Source of the DNA: an uncultured Eubacteriales bacterium | GTDB lineage: Bacteria; Bacillota; Clostridia; Oscillospirales; CAG-272 | Assembly (NCBI GenBank): GCA_905201895.1 | Contig: CAJKPX010000036.1 | Coordinates: forward strand, 1 to 19,739 | Direction of reading: 5' to 3' | DNA: 19,739 nucleotides | In this document: positions 7,078-13,938 of the stretch, piece after piece | Position numbering within the stretch: position 1 is the first letter of the stretch | Layout of the letters: each line of letters starts with the position of its first letter | Translations under genes and position numbers: made by a program | The notes under the pieces: generated by a model | The model's database searches: none | What the model was told of the DNA's origin: nothing | The model's input: the letters and a program-made list of their open reading frames with translations, nothing else

Positions 7078-9075
7078 ATGCTCAAAAAATTCAAAAAAAC
7101 GCTGCTTGTATGCACACTTGCGCTTGCCATGCTGCTCACGGTCGGCGCGCTTGTGATCACAACGCTTGGCAACTCAAGCTCGGTGGGAGAGCTTGATTGG
7201 ACGTTTGACGATGCCACGGGAACACTCACGGTCACGGGCAAGGGTGAGATGGAGAATTTCACCGTGACGGTAGGCAGCGAGTGGTGGAGCGTGGAGGAGG
7301 TCGACACCCGCCCCTGGAAGGACGTCCTTGCATCGGTCAAAACAGTTACAATCGGCGAGGGCGTAACGAGCATTGGCAGAATGGCCTTTTTGGGCTGCCC
7401 GAAGCTGGAGCAGGTCAACCTGCCGTCCACGCTTGAAACAATCGGTGAATATGCCTTTTCCGTAAGCGCGCTGCCCGCAATTTCTCTGCCGTCGGGCGTG
7501 GCACGTATCGAGGCAGGCGCATTCTCGAACTGCTCAAAGCTGACCCGCGTGTCCTTTGCGGAGCAAGCCAAGCTCACCTATCTCGGTGACGTTGCCTTCC
7601 AAGCCTGCAAAAATCTCACCTCGATCTCGCTTCCCGACAGCCTGCCCGAAATGGGGCAGGGCGTGTTTTCTGCCTGTGACGCGCTCTCCGAGGTCACGCT
7701 CCCCAAGGGGCTCAAGAGGGTTGCCGACAGCAGCTTCTCAGGGTGCAAATCGCTCCGTGGCATCACACTTCCCAACGGTGTGACCGAGATCGGCAAATAT
7801 GCCTTCTATCATTCGGCTTTGGAGAGCATCACGCTTCCCAACAGCTTGGAAGTGATTGACGAAAAAGCATTTTTGCGCAGTGCGCTGACCGCAATCAAGC
7901 TGCCCGTGAGCCTGAAGGAGATCGGCTCCGAAGCATTTTCGGAGTGCGTGGCACTCAAAGCTGTCACGGTTTTCGACGGCAGCTCCCTGCAGGTCATTGG
8001 AAATGCGGCGTTTTCCAAGTGCACGGCTCTGGAGGCCGTTGACTTTCCCCTCAGCTCCGCGCTCACCTCGATCAACCAGCTCGCATTTTCCGGATGCACG
8101 AGCCTGAGGTGGATCAATCTTCCCGAGGGCGTGCAAAGCATCGGAAGCACCGCGTTCGGAAGCTGCGCCGCGCTTGAGAGCGTCACGCTGCCGTCCTCGC
8201 TCTCCAAGCTCGGAGAATACGCATTTTCGCACTGCACCGCACTGCAGAGCATCACGATCCCCAAAAACGTGAAGGTCATTGCGCTCGGCACCTTCACGTC
8301 CTGCACATCGCTCAAAAGCGTGGTCCTGTCGGAGGGATTGGAGCACGTCAAGGGCAACGCCTTTCAGGATTGCCCGATTCAGAGTCTGACGCTGCCGAGC
8401 TCGCTGATCGGCATTGACGGCATGGCGTTCTACTGCGATGCGCTCACAGAGCTGCACATTCCCGCAGGGCTGACGCATATCGACACGTGGACCTTTGACT
8501 GTCCGTTGCTTGAGCGGATCACCGTAGCAGAGGGCAATCCTACCTATCACGCGGCAGGGAACTGCCTGATCGAAACCGCAACGGGCAAGCTGATCAAGGG
8601 CTGCAAAAGCAGCGTAATTCCCGCCGACGGAAGCGTGAGAAGCATCGGAGAGGGCGCCTTTGCGGGCGTTGGCATCACCGAGGTCACGATTCCCGCATCG
8701 GTCACCCGCATCGACGATTTTGCATTCAGTGAATGCAAGGCGCTCGAGCGTGTCACCTTTGCCGAGGGAAGTCAGCTCACCTCTGTCGGAGCCGGTATCC
8801 TCCGCGATTGCACCGCACTCACCGAGCTCTCGCTCGCCAACTGCACCAAGCTTGCGCGCACCGGCTTTTCGATGCTTCGTTCCTGCACCGCGCTTGAGCG
8901 CGTCACGCTGCCCGCGAGTCTGACCGAAATTGACAAAAACGCCTTTTACGGATGCACAAGCCTCTCCGAGCTGATCTTCTGCGGTAGCGAGGCAGAATGG
9001 GCTGCCGTGCAAAAGGGCAAGGATTGGGATCGCTTTGCGGGCGAATACACCGTCACGTATCAAAATAATCATTAA
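7078..9075 (+). CDS. BspA-like leucine-rich (LRR_5) secreted protein without anchor
   Basis: A 665-residue paralogue of the preceding protein. Residues 1 to about 30 are a signal peptide (MLKKFKK followed by a hydrophobic core). A short domain carrying VDTRPWK and about 20 LRR_5 repeats (..LP.SL..IG..AF..C..L..) follow. Both proteins share a non-repeat island with NCLI...LI.GCK.S.IP.DG..., here encoded near nt 8560-8640. Unlike its neighbour it stops soon after the last repeat (ending QNNH), with no Cys-rich domain and no C-terminal hydrophobic segment. It is therefore predicted to be released, or held non-covalently. The start at 7078 has GAAAGGAGA upstream; an earlier in-frame ATG at 6862 lies within the terminator and is rejected. 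Role in adhesion or glycan contact is inferred from the family only. Confidence 0.9.
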   Translation: MLKKFKKTLLVCTLALAMLLTVGALVITTLGNSSSVGELDWTFDDATGTLTVTGKGEMENFTVTVGSEWWSVEEVDTRPWKDVLASVKTVTIGEGVTSIGRMAFLGCPKLEQVNLPSTLETIGEYAFSVSALPAISLPSGVARIEAGAFSNCSKLTRVSFAEQAKLTYLGDVAFQACKNLTSISLPDSLPEMGQGVFSACDALSEVTLPKGLKRVADSSFSGCKSLRGITLPNGVTEIGKYAFYHSALESITLPNSLEVIDEKAFLRSALTAIKLPVSLKEIGSEAFSECVALKAVTVFDGSSLQVIGNAAFSKCTALEAVDFPLSSALTSINQLAFSGCTSLRWINLPEGVQSIGSTAFGSCAALESVTLPSSLSKLGEYAFSHCTALQSITIPKNVKVIALGTFTSCTSLKSVVLSEGLEHVKGNAFQDCPIQSLTLPSSLIGIDGMAFYCDALTELHIPAGLTHIDTWTFDCPLLERITVAEGNPTYHAAGNCLIETATGKLIKGCKSSVIPADGSVRSIGEGAFAGVGITEVTIPASVTRIDDFAFSECKALERVTFAEGSQLTSVGAGILRDCTALTELSLANCTKLARTGFSMLRSCTALERVTLPASLTEIDKNAFYGCTSLSELIFCGSEAEWAAVQKGKDWDRFAGEYTVTYQNNH

Positions 9076-9169
9076 GCATCACAAGAAAGCCCCGACGCAG
9101 ATCGACTCGGCGTTTTCCGCGAAAACGCAACTATGTACGCAAAAAAAGAAAGAAAAAGGGAACAGCACT

Positions 9170-10072
9170 ATGAAAAAGATCAGTATTTCAATCGGACGTC
9201 TGCAAAAAATTTACGGTGACCGCCGCGCGCTGGAGATCGCCGCCGAGATCGGCTGCGACGCCGTGGATTTCAACCTCACGGGAATATTCGACTACCGCCG
9301 CGAGGGCAACGTCTATGCCGAGGGTGATGCCGCCGTGGAGGCGTATTTCTCGGAGCTTGCCGCGCATGCCAAGTCACTCGGCATCGAGGTCTGGCAAACG
9401 CACGGACAGATCAAGGGATTTGTCAACGATCCCGCGCTCGACGATGCGTTGATCGAAAACGCGCGTCTGGACTGCATCGCAACGCGTGCGCTCGGTGCGC
9501 GCTATTGCGTGGTCCACACCACCACCTCGATCCACATGGGTGCCAACCCCGACCCCGCCCTCATGCACGCGCTCAACTACGACATGTTCACGCGCATTCT
9601 GCCCCACGCACGCCGCGAGGGAATCGTGATCGCAACCGAAACCTTTGGCGACGCGCCCCAGCTCGGCTGCTGCGACTTTTTCGGCAACCTGCATGAGTTT
9701 ATCAAGGGCTACTACCGCGTGCTCGGCGCCCCCGAGGACTATTCCGATTGCTTTAAGGTCTGCATGGATACGGGACACGTCCACAAAGCGACCCGATTTG
9801 GCAACCCCTCGGTTGGGGACGCCATCCGCCTCCTGGGCAACAACATCGTCTGCCTGCACCTGCATGACAACGATACCCTCACCGACCAGCATAAAATCCC
9901 CTTCACCTGCACCATTGATTGGGACGATACCCTCGCCGCACTCGATGAAATCGGTTACAAGGGCGTCTATAACTGCGAGGTTGTCCTCGGCAAGCATTTC
10001 GGTCCCAACTTCGAGATCGAGGAAGCCGCCTTCTGCGTCAAGGTCATGAAGAATATGCTCAAGGATAGATAA
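9170..10072 (+). CDS. Sugar-phosphate isomerase/epimerase family protein (xylose isomerase-like TIM barrel)
   Basis: A 300-residue cytoplasmic protein of the AP-endonuclease-2/xylose-isomerase-like barrel family. Likely divalent-metal ligands sit at the ends of barrel strands: Glu157 (IATETFG), Asp200 and His203 (CMDTGHVH), His230 or His232 (CLHLHDND) and Glu270 (YNCEV). These match the usual Glu/Asp/His/Glu pattern. Family members interconvert keto sugars, act on inositol derivatives or epimerise rare sugars; the substrate cannot be read from the sequence. The start at 9170 is preceded by an AAAAAGGGA-type RBS. It follows the second BspA-like gene by 94 bp with no clear terminator between them, so it may be cotranscribed. 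Its stop lies only 7 bp before the long hairpin at 10080. Confidence 0.82.
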   Translation: MKKISISIGRLQKIYGDRRALEIAAEIGCDAVDFNLTGIFDYRREGNVYAEGDAAVEAYFSELAAHAKSLGIEVWQTHGQIKGFVNDPALDDALIENARLDCIATRALGARYCVVHTTTSIHMGANPDPALMHALNYDMFTRILPHARREGIVIATETFGDAPQLGCCDFFGNLHEFIKGYYRVLGAPEDYSDCFKVCMDTGHVHKATRFGNPSVGDAIRLLGNNIVCLHLHDNDTLTDQHKIPFTCTIDWDDTLAALDEIGYKGVYNCEVVLGKHFGPNFEIEEAAFCVKVMKNMLKDR

Positions 10073-10079
10073 AAGATTT

Positions 10080-10130
10080 GCAGGGGGAGGGAGCGAAACT
10101 TTTGGCAAAAGTTTCGCTCCCTCCCCCTGC
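10080..10130. terminator. Long perfect hairpin after isomerase gene
   Basis: Two 24-nt fully complementary arms (10080-10103 and 10107-10130) with a GGC loop. The outer GCAGGGGGAG arm is the same as at 3621, while the inner stem differs. There is no immediate T-run; termination is inferred from position and stem strength. Confidence 0.55.
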
Positions 10131-10284
10131 ACCCCCACCCTCACTTCAAAACCTTTTCGGAAAAAGGAAAAGCGTCAAGGGGGTGTTTTTTATTTCAAGG
10201 CAAAGAATTTATTTTTTGAAGAAAAATGGAAAAAAGAAAAAAGGCGAGGATTATCATAGAACCTCGCCTCTGTCCTCTTTTTGG

Positions 10285-10466
10285 GTCATCCTGAGCCACG
10301 AAGTGTGCGAAGGATCTTGTAGCTTCTTCTCCCAAATGCAACATTCCATTTGGCAAGCCAAGAGCTATTTTTTATAGATCCCATCGTCGCTACGCTCCTC
10401 GGTTTTGCTCCGCTGTCCGCTCCGCAAAACTTCGCATAACGCTGCGCGTTTTATGCTCAGGATGAC
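10285..10466. repeat. MITE-like unit with perfect 12-bp terminal inverted repeats
   Basis: GTCATCCTGAGC at 10285-10296 and its exact complement at 10455-10466. It is 182 bp long with no ORF, and is homologous to 4090-4272 in reverse orientation. Confidence 0.7.
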
Positions 10467-10467
10467 G

Positions 10468-10535
10468 CATAGAGGGGGCGTTTTTTGTATGTAGGACAAC
10501 CCATAGAAGGAGCGTTTTTTGTATGTAGGATGGCT
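10468..10535. repeat. Direct tandem repeat, two 34-bp units
   Basis: Units start at 10468 and 10502. Each reads CATAGA(G/A)GG(G/A)GCG followed by TTTTTTGTATGTAGGA, differing at a few positions. They immediately follow the MITE-like unit and look like a local slippage or duplication product. Confidence 0.7.
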
Positions 10536-10602
10536 TATGGGGGAGAATGTGTATCGAAAAATATTGGATAACCGATAGTATTACCTTTTTCCCTTTCCAC
10601 GG

Positions 10603-10710
10603 GTCATTCTGAACCTAAAAGCGCAAGCGCTTTTTGCGTGTTGAAGAATCTTGAAACCTTCTTTCAGAAAAGTTAGAAGATCCTTCGGGGCTTCGCACCC
10701 TCAGGATGAC
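10603..10710. repeat. Short diverged MITE-like repeat
   Basis: Starts GTCATTCTGAAC and ends CTCAGGATGAC, giving inverted ends related to the 10285-10466 unit. The interior carries AAGCGCAAGCGCTT and GAAGAATCTT/GATCCTTCG segments. It is non-coding. Confidence 0.55.
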
Positions 10711-10808
10711 TCCGGAAGATGGTTAAGTCATCCTGATAAGCCATGTTTTTTATAACAATAACAACATCTGCGCCTTGAAACACCCCCCGCCGCGTTCCAC
10801 ACGGGAGC

Positions 10809-10962
10809 GACGGCAGGGTCTTGGCGGTGCCTGCCGTCATATGGCAGTACCTGTGCGTTTCTTGATGAACCGCCCTTAACACCATAAATCCACTGCGGGA
10901 AAGTTTTTTGGGATGGGGGTGAAGGGGGAAGGACTTTTTTCCCAAAAAGTCCTTCCCCCTTC
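10809..10962. repeat. Two further hairpins in the gene-free region
   Basis: The first has perfect 9-bp arms, GACGGCAGG (10809-10817) and CCTGCCGTC (10830-10838). The second is a member of the G-rich hairpin family with 19-nt arms (10921-10939 and 10944-10962) and loop TCCC. In the second the inner stem is GGACTTTTT, again different from other copies. I see no gene between 10,073 and 11,163, only repeats, these hairpins and the rimP promoter. Confidence 0.6.
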
Positions 10963-11057
10963 CATAATCCCCCCGCAAAACCCCCTAACCCTGCACCCCC
11001 CGCATAGCTCTCCGTTCAAAAAACTTACAAAAAATTAAAAAAATTTATAAAAAGGGG

Positions 11058-11086
11058 TTGCAAAGGAGAAAAAAGTGTGATATACT
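11058..11086 (+). promoter_or_regulatory. Promoter of the rimP-nusA-infB operon
   Basis: TTGCAA at 11058-11063 and TATACT at 11081-11086 with a 17-bp spacer; TG one base upstream of the -10 (11078-11079) makes it extended. The start would be near 11093, leaving a leader of about 70 nt before rimP. Confidence 0.78.
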
Positions 11087-11113
11087 ATGTTATGGTAAGA
11101 TAAAGTAGATTGG

Positions 11114-11147
11114 AGAGTGGGTTTTAGCGGACCCGCTCTTAATTTTT
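11114..11147 (+). promoter_or_regulatory. Leader hairpin with U-rich tail upstream of rimP (possible attenuator)
   Basis: Arms AGAGTGGGT (11114-11122) and ACCCGCTCT (11131-11139) pair over 9 bp with one G-U, then TAATTTTT follows. The hairpin lies inside the predicted 5' leader, so it has the form of an intrinsic terminator or attenuator. E. coli NusA represses its own operon, which makes feedback through this hairpin plausible but unproven. Confidence 0.6.
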
Positions 11148-11163
11148 GGATGAGAGGTAAGCC

Positions 11164-11643
11164 ATGAAAAAGAGCAGCGGCGGCATTGTGCGCGCGGTCC
11201 GTGCGATCGCGGAGCCCCTTGCGGAGGAGCTTGGATATTTTCTCTGGGACGTGGAATACGTCAAGGAGGGCGCGGATATGTTTCTGCGCATCACGATCGA
11301 CAGCGAGGAGGGCATCAACATCGAGGATTGCGAGCGGATGCACCGCGCGATTGATCCTCTGCTCGACGAGGCAGACCCGATCGAGGACGCCTACCATCTG
11401 GAGGTCTCCTCTCCCGGCATCGAGCGCGAGCTCAAGAGCGATTTCCACATCAGCGCCTGCGAGGGCTGGCAGGTGGAGGTGCGTCTCTACGCGCCGATCG
11501 ACGGCTCCAAGAGCCACATCGGAGAGCTGGTTGGGCTCGACGCTGACGGCAACGTGGTGATCGAGCAGGAGGGTGGACGCCGCAGCTTTGCGCGCACCGC
11601 CATCGCAAGCCTGCGCACGCACTACGATTTCGGTGACTGCTGA
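11164..11643 (+). CDS. rimP: Ribosome maturation factor RimP
   Basis: A 159-residue RimP (YlxS), needed for maturation of the 30S subunit. The N-terminal domain contains the family pattern of a VEYVKEG...LRITID strand pair followed by the conserved EDCERMHRAID helix. The VSSPGIER motif at about residues 80-87 is diagnostic and joins it to the C-terminal SH3-like domain. Length is normal for the family. The start has GAGAGG about 8 bp upstream. It is the first gene of the rimP-nusA-rnpM-ylxQ-infB operon, the standard order in Firmicutes. A promoter and leader hairpin precede it. Confidence 0.95.
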   Translation: MKKSSGGIVRAVRAIAEPLAEELGYFLWDVEYVKEGADMFLRITIDSEEGINIEDCERMHRAIDPLLDEADPIEDAYHLEVSSPGIERELKSDFHISACEGWQVEVRLYAPIDGSKSHIGELVGLDADGNVVIEQEGGRRSFARTAIASLRTHYDFGDC

Positions 11644-11766
11644 AGGGTCACAAAGCAGCGGGTCGGGTCTCCCCGATCCCCAAAAACGGATACACGGTCA
11701 AAATCAATCAGATAAAAACAAGGAGCCGCAACGGGCGGTCTCCCATGCAGAAAGGATTTTTATGAG

Positions 11767-12792
11767 ATGAACACAGAGTTTTTTACAGCACTTGACCTTT
11801 TGGAAAAGGAAAAGGGAATTCCGAAGGAATACATGATCGAAAAAATCGAGGCGGCTTTGGTGTCGGCGTTCAAAAAGGAATACGGCAACAACACCAACGT
11901 GCGCATCCTGATCGACCCCGCCAAAAAGGACGTTCGTGTTTATCAGCAAAAAGAGGTGGTTGAGGTGGTGGAAAACCCCGAAACCCAGATCTCGCTGGAG
12001 GATGCAAAGGCGATCGCAAAGAAATATAAGCTCGGCATGATGGTTGAAACCGAGGTCAAAACCAAGAACTTCCGCCGCCTGAGCGCGGCAGCAGCAAAGT
12101 CGGTAATCATCCAGGGTATCCGCGAGGGTGAGCGCCGCGTGATGCAGGAGGCATATGAGACCAAGCACGAGGAGATCATCACGGCAACCGTGAGCAAGAT
12201 CGACCCCGAAAACGGCAACGTGGTGCTCGAAACCGACACCAGCCGCGCAGTGCTGCTCCGCTCCGAGCAGATCCCCGGCGAGGAATTCTACGTTGGCGAC
12301 AAGATCAAGGTGTTCGTCATGGAGGTCAACAAGGAGTCGCGCGGTCCCGTTGTCACGCTCTCGCGTGCGCATGCAGGTCTTGTTCGCCGCATGTTCGAGC
12401 TCGAAATTCCCGAGATCGCAGACGGCATCGTGATGGTAAAGGGCGTGTCGCGTGAGGCAGGCTCGCGCACCAAGATTTCGGTTTGGTCGCGTGACCCCGA
12501 CGTCGATCCCGTTGGCGCATGCATCGGTAACCACGGCGCGCGCATTGCCGCGATCGTGGATGAGCTGCGCGGCGAGAAGGTTGACATCGTCAAGTACAGC
12601 GAAAAGCCCGAGGAATACGTTGCAGCTGCGCTCGCGCCTGCCGACGTGATCTCGGTTTCGATCACGGGTGAGAGAGCCTGCCGCGTGCAGGTTGCGCCCG
12701 ACCAGCTCTCGCTTGCCATCGGTAAGGAGGGTCAGAACGCGCGCCTCGCCGCTCGCCTGACCGGCTACAAGGTTGACATCAAGGCAGACTGA
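11767..12792 (+). CDS. nusA: Transcription termination/antitermination factor NusA
   Basis: NusA binds RNA polymerase and nascent RNA and controls pausing, intrinsic termination and antitermination. The 341 residues comprise an N-terminal RNAP-binding domain (1 to about 125), an S1 domain (about 134-200), KH1 with GNHG (254-257) and KH2 with GKEG (319-322). There are no C-terminal acidic repeats, as is usual outside Proteobacteria. The start at 11767 uses AAAGGA at 11751-11756. An ATG at 11761 is followed directly by a stop (ATGAGATGA), giving a two-codon ORF just before the true start. It lies 123 bp after rimP; no terminator is evident in that gap. Confidence 0.97.
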   Translation: MNTEFFTALDLLEKEKGIPKEYMIEKIEAALVSAFKKEYGNNTNVRILIDPAKKDVRVYQQKEVVEVVENPETQISLEDAKAIAKKYKLGMMVETEVKTKNFRRLSAAAAKSVIIQGIREGERRVMQEAYETKHEEIITATVSKIDPENGNVVLETDTSRAVLLRSEQIPGEEFYVGDKIKVFVMEVNKESRGPVVTLSRAHAGLVRRMFELEIPEIADGIVMVKGVSREAGSRTKISVWSRDPDVDPVGACIGNHGARIAAIVDELRGEKVDIVKYSEKPEEYVAAALAPADVISVSITGERACRVQVAPDQLSLAIGKEGQNARLAARLTGYKVDIKAD

Positions 12793-12814
12793 TTCCCTGC
12801 CCCACAGAAACGGT

Positions 12815-13099
12815 ATGATAAAAAAAGTGAAAAAAATCCCGATGCGTCAATGCATGGGATGCAACGAGCATAAACCCAAATCCGAGCTCTTGCGCGTGGT
12901 ACGCGACCCGGAGGGCGGCATTTCGCTCGACTTCAAGGGCAAAAAATCGGGACGCGGCGCCTATCTTTGCCGCGACCTCAAGTGCCTCAAGCGTGCTCGC
13001 AAGAGCCGCCGCATTGATCGCGTGCTTGAGTGCGAGATTCCCGAGGAGGTTTGGGACACCATGGAACAGGAGATGGAAGCCAATGCCGATAACGCATAA
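12815..13099 (+). CDS. rnpM: RNase P modulator RnpM (YlxR, DUF448)
   Basis: A 94-residue YlxR-family protein. B. subtilis YlxR (RnpM) binds the RNase P RNA and lowers its activity. The signature IPMRQCMGC (Cys13, Cys16) is followed by a conserved LRVVR strand, GKKSGRGAYLC (about 42-52) and a second Cys57. The start at 12815 is chosen because the protein then begins MIKKVKKIPMRQ, as homologues do. It follows nusA by 22 bp and overlaps ylxQ by 17 bp, so translation of the pair is probably coupled. Confidence 0.93.
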   Translation: MIKKVKKIPMRQCMGCNEHKPKSELLRVVRDPEGGISLDFKGKKSGRGAYLCRDLKCLKRARKSRRIDRVLECEIPEEVWDTMEQEMEANADNA

Positions 13100-13418
13100 G
13101 GCATCCGACAAAACGCGCGGTGCCCTCGGCATCTGCGCCAAGGCTCGCCGCCTGATCACGGGAACCGCCCTGATCTGCGAGGCGATGCGCTCCGAGCGAA
13201 CGAGACCCCTTCTGGTGCTCGCCGCCTCGGATAATTCCGACAATACCGCAAAGCGTCTCTCCGACCGCTGCGCCTACTACGGCGTGGAGCTGGTCACGCT
13301 CGACCTCGATCGGGACGCGCTCTCGCGTTTGCTCGGAAAGAGCGGCAGCGTTGCCGCCGTTGCCGTCACCGATGAAAATTTGTGTCGGCTGGTACGAACT
13401 ACATTGACAGAAAATTGA
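13083..13418 (+). CDS. ylxQ: L7Ae-family RNA-binding protein YlxQ
   Basis: A 111-residue member of the L7Ae/L30e/S12e family (YlxQ), which binds kink-turn RNA. The core features are GALGICAKARRLITG near the N-terminus, a central PLLVLAASDNSDNTAKRL strand-helix, and a C-terminal AVAVTDENL segment. The ATG at 13083 lies inside the end of rnpM (17-bp overlap), typical of coupled translation in this operon; the longer upstream frame is rejected. The position between rnpM and infB is the standard one in Firmicutes. Confidence 0.9.
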   Translation: MPITHKASDKTRGALGICAKARRLITGTALICEAMRSERTRPLLVLAASDNSDNTAKRLSDRCAYYGVELVTLDLDRDALSRLLGKSGSVAAVAVTDENLCRLVRTTLTEN

Positions 13419-13497
13419 TCCGACTCATCTGCGGTGGGTCGATCGGAACAATTTATGATTCCCGCGCGACTGCGGTGCGACGGGGAACGGAGGAAAT

Positions 13498-13887
13498 ATG
13501 GCAGCTAACAATCAACAATTCAAAATCACAAAGCTTGCAAAGGATCTGGGGCTCAAGAGCAAGGACCTCGTGGAGATCCTTTCTCAAAACGGCATCGAGG
13601 CGAAAACCACGCAAAAAGCGCTGGAGCCCGCCGAATTCGACCTGCTGTTTGAAACGCTGACCCGCGCGAATCAGATCACCGATATCGGAAAATATCTCGC
13701 GGGGGACACCTATATTCCCTCTAAAGTGAAAAAGCCCGCGCCCAAGCCCGCGGCGGCGCTCGCAAGCGCCCTTCGCGCGCTCAGGAGCTACGAGTCGAAG
13801 ACGGAAGAAAACCCGCCGAGCGAGCTGGACAGGCAGGCGCTCGGAGAGATCGCCGAGACGGCGGAAGGGCTCCTCGGAGGCAGGTAG
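13498..13887 (+). CDS. infB: IF-2 N-terminal fragment running in frame into a foreign tail
   Basis: Residues 1 to about 80 are a normal IF-2 start: a GGAGG RBS, then an IF2_N domain (FKITKLAKDLGLKSKDLVEI and the following helices) and the beginning of the Lys/Pro/Ala linker (KKPAPKPA). After about nt 13,745-13,760 the sequence changes. The last ~43 codons (SALRALRSYESK to a TAG at 13885) use AGG and AGC codons and lack any IF-2 character. They look like the C-terminus of an unrelated high-GC gene. The 129-residue product lacks the G domain and could not act as IF-2. The missing remainder matches what is found at 1-2606. I read this as a junction, natural or artefactual, and not as a functional gene. 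Confidence 0.88.
   Translation: MAANNQQFKITKLAKDLGLKSKDLVEILSQNGIEAKTTQKALEPAEFDLLFETLTRANQITDIGKYLAGDTYIPSKVKKPAPKPAAALASALRALRSYESKTEENPPSELDRQALGEIAETAEGLLGGR
13735..13770. other. Junction between Clostridia-type and Coriobacteriia-type DNA
   Basis: Upstream is the IF-2 linker (AAGCCCGCGCCCAAGCCC) with Clostridia codon use; downstream is high-GC DNA leading into mobilization genes. The switch falls in a short CCCGC-rich, low-complexity stretch. No target duplication or inverted repeat marks an insertion end, and no integrase is near. The exact base cannot be fixed from this sequence alone. Confidence 0.75.
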
Positions 13888-13892
13888 AACCC

Positions 13893-13921
13893 GCGCAGGA
13901 GCCCCTGCGGGGCGCCTGCGC
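13893..13921. terminator. GC-rich hairpin after the foreign tail
   Basis: Arms GCGCAGG and CCTGCGC enclose inner arms GCCCC and GGGGC with loop TGC and a single A/G mismatch. It begins 5 bp after the TAG at 13887 and is followed by only a short T-run (GTTT). It probably ends the upstream coriobacterial gene. Confidence 0.6.
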
Positions 13922-13938
13922 CGTTTCCAGCAAGTAGC

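Larger units (their letters stand above)
10080..10475 (+). repeat. Composite intergenic repeat, copy 2
   Basis: The inverted counterpart of 4081-4468, about 5.6 kb away. The order is: long hairpin (10080-10130), AAGGGGGTGTTTTTTATTTC box, hairpin with perfect arms AGGCGAGG/CCTCGCCT, MITE-like unit (10285-10466). It begins 7 bp after the isomerase stop, so its first hairpin may double as that gene's transcript end. Confidence 0.85.

Noticed and set aside
7738..9072. 444-codon ORF on the minus strand opposite the second BspA-like gene
   Set aside because: It is antisense to a repeat-rich gene whose codon pattern leaves the opposite frame open. It has no RBS, and its product is a repetitive shadow without domain features.
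10080..10535. CRISPR array
   Set aside because: The repeats are two tandem 34-bp units and palindromic elements without regular spacers, and no cas genes are present.
10673..10978. 101-codon minus-strand ORF in the gene-free region
   Set aside because: It runs through hairpins and MITE-like repeat DNA and has no family features.
13498..13887. A natural short IF-2 isoform
   Set aside because: Codon use and composition change mid-frame and the tail has no relation to IF-2; the remaining IF-2 parts are present at the window start.
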